This document shows positions 53,463 to 59,808 of a DNA stretch of 64,000 nt, piece after piece. Both the position numbers and the translations under genes were made by a program. Source of the stretch: BOG-908 sp964242115 (GTDB lineage: Bacteria > Pseudomonadota > Alphaproteobacteria > Acetobacterales > Acetobacteraceae); NCBI GenBank assembly GCA_964242115.1, contig CAXSZX010000001.1, positions 558,001 to 622,000 of the forward strand, written 5' to 3'. Position 1 is the stretch's first letter. Every line of letters starts with the position of its first letter. The notes beneath the pieces were generated by a model that was given only the letters and a program-made list of their open reading frames with translations, ran no database searches and had not been told where the DNA came from.

Positions 53463-53917
53463 TACGCCGCAGCGCACGCCTCGCAAAGCCCCTCGATCTC
53501 CACGATCATCCCCGACGGCGCAAACCCCTTCGCGCGCGCCGCCCGCTCCAGCGCGCGCGCCGCCGAACGGTCCTCCAGCTCGGTCACCTGGCCGCACGCG
53601 CCGCAGATCAGGAACTGCACCGCGTGTTCGTGGTGACCGGCCTCGCAGGCCACGTAGGCGCCCAGACGCTCTATCTTGTGGATCAGCTTGTTCTCGATCA
53701 GGAAGTCCAGCGCCCGGTAGATCGTGGGCGGCACCGCGCCGCTGCGGGTCTGCCGCAGGCGGTCCAGCAACTGATACGCAGTCAGCGGGCGTTCGGCCTG
53801 CAGCACCAGGCCCAGCACCGTGCGCCGCAGCTCGGTCAGTTGCGTGTTGGAGCGCGTGCAGGCCGACGACGCCGCGTCCAGCTGCTTTTCGATCGCTCGC
53901 GTGCTGTGTGGGGCCAT
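53462..53917 (-). CDS. zur: Fur-family regulator, probable zinc uptake regulator Zur
   Basis: A 151-residue Fur-fold repressor. The N-terminal winged helix has ELRRTVLGLVLQAERPLTAYQLLDRLRQ and PPTIYRALDFLIENKLIHKIE. The dimer domain has HHEHAVQFLICGACGQVTELED, with CxxC, and a second CxxC at GLCEACAAA, the structural zinc site. Lineage and, above all, divergence from znuC 105 bp away support Zur over Fur. With Zn bound it should repress znuCB and the nearby TonB receptor; a shared 12-mer upstream of those two genes is a candidate operator. Confidence 0.88.
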   Translation of the reverse strand: MAPHSTRAIEKQLDAASSACTRSNTQLTELRRTVLGLVLQAERPLTAYQLLDRLRQTRSGAVPPTIYRALDFLIENKLIHKIERLGAYVACEAGHHEHAVQFLICGACGQVTELEDRSAARALERAARAKGFAPSGMIVEIEGLCEACAAA

Positions 53918-54003
53918 GACAACCTACCAATCGGTGCTGCACAGCATATCGTACCTCGCGGCAAAACGAACAGCGTGCCAGTGGCGCTGGACCGTCGCGA
54001 CGA

Positions 54004-54015
54004 TACGTTATAACA
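54004..54015 (+). promoter_or_regulatory. Candidate Zur operator upstream of znuC
   Basis: TACGTTATAACA contains the palindromic core GTTATAAC, resembling known Zur boxes. It lies 8 bp before the znuC GTG, in the divergent zur-znuC gap. A matching 12-mer (TATGTTATTACA) lies upstream of the TonB receptor gene at 55896. Confidence 0.5.
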
Positions 54016-54022
54016 CTACAGA

Positions 54023-54967
54023 GTGAAATTGCAGCCCCTATTAGAACCGGCTGAGGCCGCAGCCGGCCCGCACGCCGCCGTGCTGGAGCGGGTGACGCTG
54101 GCCCAGGGCGGCCGCGCCGTGCTGCAGGACGTGACGCTGGCGCTGAGGGAGGCCGAGTTCGTGGGCATGCTCGGCCCGAACGGCGCCGGCAAGACCACGC
54201 TGATGCGCGCGCTGCTGGGCCTGATCCCGGCGCAGGCGGGCCGCATCGATGTGCTGGGCAGACGGCCCGCGCGCGGCAACCCGCAGATCGGCTACATGCC
54301 GCAAACACGCACTACCATGGCCAGCCTGCGTCTGAGCGGCCGCGACTTCGTGGCCGGCGTGGTGCGCGGCCACCGCTGGGGTTTGCCGCTGCTGGGCCGC
54401 GACGGTGCGCGGGAGGTGGACCGCGCACTGGATCTGGTTGGCGCGCGCGAGCTTGCGGTTCGTCCGTTGCGTGAGCTCTCCGGCGGGCAGCGGCAGCGGC
54501 TGCTGCTGGCTCAAGCGCTGGTCGGCCAACCGCGCCTGCTGCTGCTCGACGAGCCGCTGATGAGTCTCGACCCGCACCACCAGCGCGGCGTGGTGGAGCT
54601 GGTGCGCGACGTGCAGCGCGAACTCCGCATCACCGTGCTGTTCAGCGCGCACGAGCTGAACCCGCTGCTGGGTCACATCGACCGCGTGCTGTACCTGGGC
54701 AGCGGTGCCGCGGCAATCGGTAATGTGGAGGAGGTGATCACCGGCCCGGTGCTCTCTCGTCTGTACGGCTCGCCGATCGACGTGGTGCGCGTCGGCAGCC
54801 GCATCTTCGTGATGTCCGGCGAGTTCGACGCCGAGCGCGACGAGCACCGGCATGATGCGCATGGGCATGATGCGCATGGGCATGATGCGCATGGGCACGA
54901 GACGCATGAGCACCATGATCACGGCGCCGGCCACATGCATCGGACAGGCGCCGATGTTCGCGTATGA
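54023..54967 (+). CDS. znuC: Zinc ABC transporter ATPase ZnuC with His-rich tail
   Basis: The 314-residue ATP-binding subunit of a zinc/manganese-type importer: Walker A GPNGAGKTTLMRALLG, Q-loop GYMPQTRTT, signature LSGGQRQRLLLAQAL, Walker B LLLLDEPLMSLD, H-loop SAHELNPLL. The gene directly follows a candidate Zur operator and precedes znuB, which overlaps it by 14 bp. The last 50 residues are unusual: about a dozen His in HDAHG/HGHET repeats, encoded by a 15-bp tandem repeat, which should bind metal at the cytoplasmic face. The GTG start at 54023 has no strong Shine-Dalgarno. No znuA is present in this cluster. Confidence 0.92.
   Translation: MKLQPLLEPAEAAAGPHAAVLERVTLAQGGRAVLQDVTLALREAEFVGMLGPNGAGKTTLMRALLGLIPAQAGRIDVLGRRPARGNPQIGYMPQTRTTMASLRLSGRDFVAGVVRGHRWGLPLLGRDGAREVDRALDLVGARELAVRPLRELSGGQRQRLLLAQALVGQPRLLLLDEPLMSLDPHHQRGVVELVRDVQRELRITVLFSAHELNPLLGHIDRVLYLGSGAAAIGNVEEVITGPVLSRLYGSPIDVVRVGSRIFVMSGEFDAERDEHRHDAHGHDAHGHDAHGHETHEHHDHGAGHMHRTGADVRV
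54848..54907 (+). repeat. 15-bp tandem repeat encoding the ZnuC His-rich tail
   Basis: GCATGATGCGCATGG is repeated about four times, the last copy diverged (GCACGAGACGCATGA). In the znuC frame it encodes HDAHG units. In the znuB frame it encodes Met/Arg repeats before the true znuB start. Confidence 0.85.
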
Positions 54968-55739
54968 CTTCATGCGCCATGCCTTTGCAGCCGCCACCAT
55001 CGTGGCGCTGCTGGCAGGCACCGTCGGCTACTTCCTGGTGCTGCGCGGCCAGGCGTTTGCCGGTCATGCGCTGGCGCATGTGGGCTTCACCGGCGCTACC
55101 GGCGCAGTGCTGCTGGGTGTCGCACCGCTGTGGGGCCTGGTGCTGGTGACAATGGCGGCCGGCGCCGGCATGGGGCTGATAGGCGGCGCGCTGGCACAAC
55201 GCGACGTGGCCGTTGGCATGGTGCTCTCGCTGGCGCTTGGCACCGGGTTGCTGTTCCTGCACTTCTACACCGCGTTCGCCACGCAGGCGACCGCGCTGCT
55301 GTTCGGCAACGTGCTGAGCGTGGACGTGCACACGATCTGGTGGCTTCTGGCGCTGGCGGTGTTGAGCCTGGCGGCGCTGGCGGCTATCTCCCGCCCGCTG
55401 CTATTTGCCAGCCTGCAACCCGAGCTGGCCGAGGCGAAAGGCGTCTCACTGCGGCTGCAGGACGTGCTGTTCCTCAGTGTGGTCTCACTGGCCACTGCGG
55501 AGTGCGTGCAGATCGTGGGCGTGCTGCTGGTGTTCGTGCTGATGGTGGGGCCGGCGGCGTCCGCGCAGCGCATCACCACGCGCATGTGGTCCGGGGTGGC
55601 ACTGTCTGCGGCCTTGGCGTTGGTGGTGTCCTGGGCGGGGATCTCGCTTGCCTACGTGACGGATTGGCCGGCCAGTTTTTGCATCAGCTTGTTGAGCGTG
55701 GGAATTTATCTTGGGGCGGGCGTGCGGTGGAGAGGCTAG
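54954..55739 (+). CDS. znuB: Zinc ABC transporter permease ZnuB
   Basis: A 261-residue ABC-3 family inner-membrane permease with eight or so helices: AATIVALLAGTVGYFLVLRG, HALAHVGFTGATGAVLLG, VAVGMVLSLALGTGLLFL, ECVQIVGVLLVFVLMVGPAASAQRI and ALALVVSWAGISLAYV. It forms the zinc channel with ZnuC. I start at the ATG 54954 (MFAYDFMRHAF); upstream ATGs in the same frame only translate the 15-bp repeat of znuC. The overlap with znuC implies translational coupling. The stop TAG opens PHE copy 28. Confidence 0.92.
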   Translation: MFAYDFMRHAFAAATIVALLAGTVGYFLVLRGQAFAGHALAHVGFTGATGAVLLGVAPLWGLVLVTMAAGAGMGLIGGALAQRDVAVGMVLSLALGTGLLFLHFYTAFATQATALLFGNVLSVDVHTIWWLLALAVLSLAALAAISRPLLFASLQPELAEAKGVSLRLQDVLFLSVVSLATAECVQIVGVLLVFVLMVGPAASAQRITTRMWSGVALSAALALVVSWAGISLAYVTDWPASFCISLLSVGIYLGAGVRWRG

Positions 55740-55872
55740 GCAAGCGGTTCTTTTTCGAAGAAAACCAAAAAACTTTTACCCTCCTTCGCAGATGAAGCGA
55801 GAACGCTCCACAGCACCATCCAAGAGAACAAAAGGTTTTTGGCTCCGTTTTCAAAAAAGAACCGCTTGCCTT
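55738..55872. repeat. PHE copy 28 (both arms GTTC type)
   Basis: Both ends are the GCGGTTC type with eroded hairpins, and the centre is unlike the usual CTGTCGCG. It starts in the znuB stop codon and ends 24 bp before the Zur-like box of the next gene. Confidence 0.7.
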
Positions 55873-55895
55873 TGACACCTCAGAAGTTGCGTTGC

Positions 55896-55907
55896 TATGT
55901 TATTACA
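55896..55907 (+). promoter_or_regulatory. Candidate Zur operator upstream of TonB receptor
   Basis: TATGTTATTACA matches the znuC-upstream TACGTTATAACA at 10 of 12 positions and lies within the palindrome TATGTTATTACATA. Its position, overlapping an ATG at 55897, argues that the TonB receptor really starts at 55930. Confidence 0.5.
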
Positions 55908-55929
55908 TATCACTCAAGCAAGCGGTTCA

Positions 55930-58122
55930 ATGGCGTCTCTGCGCACGGCACTCACCACCGGCACCCTTGCCTTGTTTCCGTTGTTCGCGGCGCAAGCCGA
56001 CCAGCCGCAGCCTCCCGCAACCTCTGCCGCGCAGGCGGCGCCGCCAGGTGCCAAACCCGCCAAGCAGGCGCCAGCCGCCGGCACCACGGAAGACATCGTG
56101 GTCACGGCGAAGCGGTTGGCGAAAGCACGCAGCGGGATCGAGACCCGCATCGGCGCCACCGTCTACACGCTCGGCAGCGCGGCGATAAAGAATCAGCCTG
56201 GCGGTGAGGAAATCCAGCTGAACCAAACGTTGCTGCAGGTTCCAGGCGCCTCGCAAGACTCTTTCGGCCAGATACATCTCCGCAACGACCACGCCAACAT
56301 CCAGTATCGCATCGATGGCGTGATACTCCCCGAGGGGATCAGCTTTTTTGGCCAGAGCCTCACCTCGCGCTTTGCCTCGTCGATCGACGTCATCACCGGC
56401 TCGCTACCCGCACAATACGGGCTGGTCACCACCGGCATCGTCGACATTCAGACGAAATCCGGCACGTTCCAGCCCGGCGGCTCGATCGGGATGTACGGCG
56501 GCAGCCACGGCTGGCTGGAGCCGAGCGCCGAGTACGCCGGCTCCTACGGCAACATCAACTACTACTTCGCCGGCGACTACCTGCAGAACGACGTCGGCAT
56601 CGAGAACCCCACCAGGTCGTACGAGCCGGTGCACGACAACACGCAGCAGGGACACGGCTTCGGCTACGTCGAGGACATCATCGATCCGACGAGCAAGCTC
56701 ACCGCAATCTTCGGCGTGTATCAGGGGGCGTTCCAGATACCCGACAACCCGGGCCAGCCGACCGTCTACACGCTCGGCAATCAGAGCGGCTTTGATTCCG
56801 CCGCGCTGAACGAGAGCCAGAACGAGAGCAACGACTACGCCATCCTTTCGTACCTGAAGGCGCAGGACGACTACAGTTTCCAGGTCTCCGCCTTCGAGCG
56901 CTACAGCAGGCTCGCCTACACGCCCGATCACACAGGCGACCTGCTGTTCTACGGACTGGCGCAGAACGCGCAACGCTCGGATCTGGCCGAAGGCGTGCAG
57001 GCTGACGGCAGCTACGAACTCGGCGAGGACCACACGCTGCGCTTCGGCCTGCTGTTCACCGGCGAGCGCGGAACCTCCAGCACGAGTTCCGGCGTGTTCC
57101 CTTGCCTGGTCGCGGATTGTTCCAGTGTGGGCACGAGCCCGGTGCACGTCACCAACGGCGCCGGCGAGACCGGCTTCACCTACAGCGCCTACCTGCAGGA
57201 CGAGTGGCACGTTGCACCCACGCTGACGCTGAATTACGGGCTGCGCTACGACGTGCTCAACGCCTACACCGACAACGAGCAGCTCAGCCCGCGTGTCAAC
57301 CTGGTTTGGAAGCCGGAGACGGCCGATACGTTGCACGCGGGTTACTCGCGCTACTTCACGCCGCCCTCGCTGGAGAACATCTCGGGCGGCTCGATCGGCA
57401 GGTTTGCCGGCACCACCGGCTATCCGGCCGGCTACACGCCGGCCGCTCCGCCGCAGGATGGGCGCATCCTGCCGGAGCGGTCGAACTACTTCGATGCCGG
57501 TGCGGAGCACGTCTTCTCGCCCGCCTTCAAGCTCGGCGTCGACGGCTACTGGAAGATCGCGCGCGACCTGATCGACGAAGGCCAGTTCGGCGCGCCTATC
57601 ATCGAGTCGGTGTTCAACTACGCGCATGCCAACGTGCTCGGGCTGGAGCTGACCGGCAGCTACCAGCACGGCGATTTCTCGGCCTACGGCAACCTGTCGG
57701 TCGGCCGCGAGAAAGCGAGCCAGATCGTCTCGCAGCAGTTCAACTTCGACCCTGCTGCGCTGGCCTATATCGGCAGCCACTACATCTACACCGACCACAG
57801 CCAGTTCTACACCGCGTCGGCCGGCATGTCCTACAACCTGCGGGGCACCCACTTGAACGCGGACGCGATCTACGGCACCGGCCTGCGCGAGGATGCCGGC
57901 GACGTGCCCAACGGCGGCGCTGTCTCCCCCTACTTGCAGCTCAACCTCGGCGCCACGCGCCGCTTCGAAAACCTGCCCGGCGGACCGTATGAGCTCAACC
58001 TGGCGCTCATCAACGTCACCGACCGGATCTACGAGATACGCGCTGGCACCGGCGTCGGTGTGTTCGCGCCGCAGTATGGGCCGCGGCGGACGGTTTATGC
58101 GGGGATCAGGAAGTTTTTCTAA
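55930..58122 (+). CDS. TonB-dependent receptor, candidate zinc receptor (ZnuD-like role)
   Basis: A 730-residue outer-membrane receptor. A signal peptide (RTALTTGTLALFPLFAAQA), Pro/Ala linker and TonB-box-like TTEDIVVTAKR precede the plug (LLQVPGASQDSFGQIHLRND, YRIDGVILPEGISFFGQSL, SSIDVITGSLPAQYGLVTTGIVDIQT). The barrel follows and ends YGPRRTVYAGIRKFF. Plug and barrel contain a CLVADCSS loop with two cysteines and His-containing loops. Placement after zur-znuCB and the shared Zur-like box suggest zinc uptake; other ligands are not excluded. The ATG at 55930 is chosen because the earlier ATG lies inside the putative operator. The stop codon overlaps PHE copy 29. Confidence 0.85.
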   Translation: MASLRTALTTGTLALFPLFAAQADQPQPPATSAAQAAPPGAKPAKQAPAAGTTEDIVVTAKRLAKARSGIETRIGATVYTLGSAAIKNQPGGEEIQLNQTLLQVPGASQDSFGQIHLRNDHANIQYRIDGVILPEGISFFGQSLTSRFASSIDVITGSLPAQYGLVTTGIVDIQTKSGTFQPGGSIGMYGGSHGWLEPSAEYAGSYGNINYYFAGDYLQNDVGIENPTRSYEPVHDNTQQGHGFGYVEDIIDPTSKLTAIFGVYQGAFQIPDNPGQPTVYTLGNQSGFDSAALNESQNESNDYAILSYLKAQDDYSFQVSAFERYSRLAYTPDHTGDLLFYGLAQNAQRSDLAEGVQADGSYELGEDHTLRFGLLFTGERGTSSTSSGVFPCLVADCSSVGTSPVHVTNGAGETGFTYSAYLQDEWHVAPTLTLNYGLRYDVLNAYTDNEQLSPRVNLVWKPETADTLHAGYSRYFTPPSLENISGGSIGRFAGTTGYPAGYTPAAPPQDGRILPERSNYFDAGAEHVFSPAFKLGVDGYWKIARDLIDEGQFGAPIIESVFNYAHANVLGLELTGSYQHGDFSAYGNLSVGREKASQIVSQQFNFDPAALAYIGSHYIYTDHSQFYTASAGMSYNLRGTHLNADAIYGTGLREDAGDVPNGGAVSPYLQLNLGATRRFENLPGGPYELNLALINVTDRIYEIRAGTGVGVFAPQYGPRRTVYAGIRKFF

Positions 58123-58258
58123 GCAAGCAAGCGGTTCTTTTTTGAAAAAAAGAACCGAAAAACTTTTGCCTACGCTGTCGCGCCCCTCTCCGGCGAGCGC
58201 GCGACAGCGGAGACAAAAGTTTTTTGCTTCTTTTTTTCAAAAAAGAAGGCCTTTCTTC
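58121..58258 (+). repeat. PHE copy 29 (complete)
   Basis: GCGGTTC arm left, GGCCTTTC arm right, centre CGCTGTCGCG ... CGCGCGACAGCGG, with long complementary inner arms. It fills the gap between the TonB receptor stop and the DUF1491 start. Confidence 0.85.
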
Positions 58259-58263
58259 GCCCC

Positions 58264-58599
58264 ATGTCAGAAGCACGCCTCAAAGCCGGCATGTGGGTTT
58301 CCGCAGCCTTGCGCCTCGCCTTCAACGAGGGCAGCGGCGGCGCCGTGCTCCGCCGCGGCGACGCCGACGCCGGCGGCATCCTGATCGTGCTGCGCGGCCG
58401 GGAGGGACTCAGCGTGCTCAGCCGGGTCAGCGCGCCCGACGGTGGCGACTCCTGGATGCGAGCCACAGGTGCCGGCCCCATCGCGCAGGAGGAGGCCGAC
58501 TCCTACGTGGAACGTCAGGTGGCGCGTGACCCGGACCTGTGGGTGGTGGAGTTCGACTCGCCGGATTATCTCCCCCCCTTCGATGGCCGCATCGTCTGA
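58264..58599 (+). CDS. DUF1491 family protein
   Basis: A 111-residue cytosolic protein of the DUF1491 family, found mostly in alphaproteobacteria. Conserved features are the start RLKAGMWVSAALRLAFNEG, GGAVLRRGDADAGGILIVL, WMRATG, the acidic QEEADSYVERQVARDPDLWVVEFDSPD. Function is unknown. It begins six bases after PHE copy 29, and its stop is 21 bp before the LOG-family start, so the two are probably co-transcribed. Confidence 0.88.
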   Translation: MSEARLKAGMWVSAALRLAFNEGSGGAVLRRGDADAGGILIVLRGREGLSVLSRVSAPDGGDSWMRATGAGPIAQEEADSYVERQVARDPDLWVVEFDSPDYLPPFDGRIV

Positions 58600-58620
58600 C
58601 CACCCCGAGGGACCACTGCC

Positions 58621-59196
58621 TTGCCGAAATCCGTCGTCGTGTTCTGCGGCTCGCGTGCCGGCCACAACCCCGCCTGGCTGGAAGCCGCGAGCGCGCTGGG
58701 ACGCGGGCTGGCCCGTAGCGGCACGCGCCTGGTGTATGGCGGCGGCCGCGTAGGCCTGATGGGAGCGGTGGCCGACGCGGCGCTGGCCGCTGGCGGGCAG
58801 GTGCTGGGCGTGATTCCGGAATTCCTGACCGAGTGGGAGGTGGCCCATCCCGGACTGACAGCTCTCGAGGTCACCGACAGCATGCACAGTCGCAAGCGCC
58901 GCATGTTCGACCTGGTGGACGCTTTCGTCACTCTGCCGGGGGGCTTGGGCACGCTGGACGAAACGGTGGAGATCGTCACCTGGCGCCAGCTCCGCCTGCA
59001 CGCCAAGCCGGTGCTGGTTTGCAACGTGGCCGGCTGGGCGGACACGCTGCTGGCCGCCTTCGACCAGGCGGTGACCGACGGTTTCGCCGAGGCTGCCATC
59101 CGCTCGTTCTATGAGGTGCTGCCGGATGTGCCGGCGGTGCTTGCGCGGCTGGAGCGGCTGCCCGGGGCGAGGCCGGTGGCTTCGGAGCGGCTGTAG
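58621..59196 (+). CDS. LOG-family / TIGR00730 nucleotide phosphoribohydrolase
   Basis: A 191-residue Rossmann-fold protein. It has VVFCGSRAGHNPAWLEAASALG, LVYGGGRVGLMGAVADAAL, SRKRRMFDLVDAFVTLPGGLGTLDE, with the PGGxGTxxE motif that marks this family, and WRQLRLHAKPVLVCNVAGW. Family members release the base from nucleoside 5'-monophosphates; the plant-type LOG enzyme activates cytokinins. In bacteria the role is usually nucleotide salvage. The TTG start has GAGGGA upstream at good spacing. Confidence 0.9.
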   Translation: MPKSVVVFCGSRAGHNPAWLEAASALGRGLARSGTRLVYGGGRVGLMGAVADAALAAGGQVLGVIPEFLTEWEVAHPGLTALEVTDSMHSRKRRMFDLVDAFVTLPGGLGTLDETVEIVTWRQLRLHAKPVLVCNVAGWADTLLAAFDQAVTDGFAEAAIRSFYEVLPDVPAVLARLERLPGARPVASERL

Positions 59197-59199
59197 CCG

Positions 59200-59325
59200 G
59201 AGGCAAGACCTTCTTTTTTGAGAAAAGAAGCTAAGTTTTTTGGTCCTGCTGTCGCGATGGTTCTGCCCGGCGCGCCCTAGAAGACAAAAAATTTTCGGTT
59301 TTTAAAAGGTACCGCTGCCTCGCCT
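59200..59325 (-). repeat. PHE copy 30 (degenerate, last copy in window)
   Basis: A left GACCTTC arm and centre GGTCCTGCTGTCGCGATGG are recognisable. The right arm is reduced to AAAAATTTTCGGTTTTTAAAAGG. No PHE is seen from here to the end of the window. Confidence 0.65.
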
Positions 59326-59343
59326 GTGCTTAGCCAGAAACAA

Positions 59344-59373
59344 CGAAGGCTCCGGGTATGCCCGGAGCCTTCG
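59344..59373. terminator. Strong GC hairpin, likely bidirectional terminator
   Basis: CGAAGGCTCCGGG, a four-base loop, then CCCGGAGCCTTCG form a perfect 13-bp stem. It lies downstream of the LOG-family gene on the plus strand and downstream of the small minus-strand ORF at 59413-59487. Confidence 0.7.
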
Positions 59374-59412
59374 CATTGTGTGACGGCCAGACTTGGCCGC
59401 TTTAACTCTGGA

Positions 59413-59487
59413 TCAACCCGCGCGGGAGGCTCCGGCAGTGTGGGTCCAGGTCGCGGCTAGCCTCTGCTGCATGACACAATGAGACAC
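59413..59487 (-). CDS. Possible 24-residue leader peptide with a perfect Shine-Dalgarno
   Basis: On the minus strand AAAGGAGGTGATCCA lies directly before a GTG. The frame reads MSHCVMQQRLAATWTHTAG... and stops after 24 residues, and the hairpin at 59344-59373 lies beyond. The Shine-Dalgarno is complementary to the full 3' tail of 16S rRNA. It may be a leader or small protein; no downstream gene on that strand makes an attenuation role obvious. Confidence 0.4.
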   Translation of the reverse strand: MSHCVMQQRLAATWTHTAGASRAG

Positions 59488-59490
59488 TGG

Positions 59491-59531
59491 ATCACCTCCT
59501 TTCAGTAAGTTGCGACACCATAGGAGGTGAT
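59491..59531. promoter_or_regulatory. Inverted repeat of perfect Shine-Dalgarno / anti-Shine-Dalgarno
   Basis: ATCACCTCCT (59491-59500) and AGGAGGTGAT (59522-59531) are exactly complementary with a 21-nt loop. On the plus strand the first arm, with its flanks GG and TTC, copies the 3' end of 16S rRNA. On each strand the RNA could hide its own ribosome binding site in a hairpin. Confidence 0.6.
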
Positions 59532-59598
59532 TGCCGGCCGTGTCGTCAAGCGGCTTCTTGCGGAGGTGCTGGCTGGCGGCTATACGGCGCACCTTGGC

Positions 59599-59675
59599 CG
59601 GAGTGTAGCTCAGCCTGGTAGAGCACTGTGTTCGGGACGCAGGGGCCGGAGGTTCGAATCCTCTCACTCCGACCA
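59599..59675 (+). tRNA. tRNA-Pro (anticodon CGG)
   Basis: A 77-nt sequence starting CGGAGTGTAGCTCAGCCTGG, with anticodon loop TTCGGGA (anticodon CGG, codon CCG), T-arm GGTTCGAATCC and encoded CCA end. All four stems pair. It lies at the point where PHE copies stop and GC drops. Confidence 0.96.
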
Positions 59676-59808
59676 AGTTATCGAAGCGCCAGCGTTCGCG
59701 CTGGCCGCTTACGTTTGACGGCGTCCGCATGGGTGATAGACGTCCTGAGGCGGTGCAAGTGTCATGCTGCGGCAGAACCGGTGTCCTCCATCGGCCTTCA
59801 ACGAAGAT

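Noticed and set aside
54852..54953. N-terminal extension of ZnuB (MMRMGMMRMG repeats)
   Set aside because: It only translates the 15-bp repeat of the znuC tail out of frame. Family homology begins at the ATG 54954.
59485..59505. Possible 16S rRNA 3' fragment
   Set aside because: Only about 16 nt match the 16S tail and no other rRNA sequence is present, so it is treated as a Shine-Dalgarno-related inverted repeat.
59413..59730. Minus-strand ORF with VRGFEPPAPASRTQCSTRLSY
   Set aside because: It reads across tRNA-Pro in antisense, again a known tRNA artefact. Only the 24-codon part with its own Shine-Dalgarno was kept, at low confidence.
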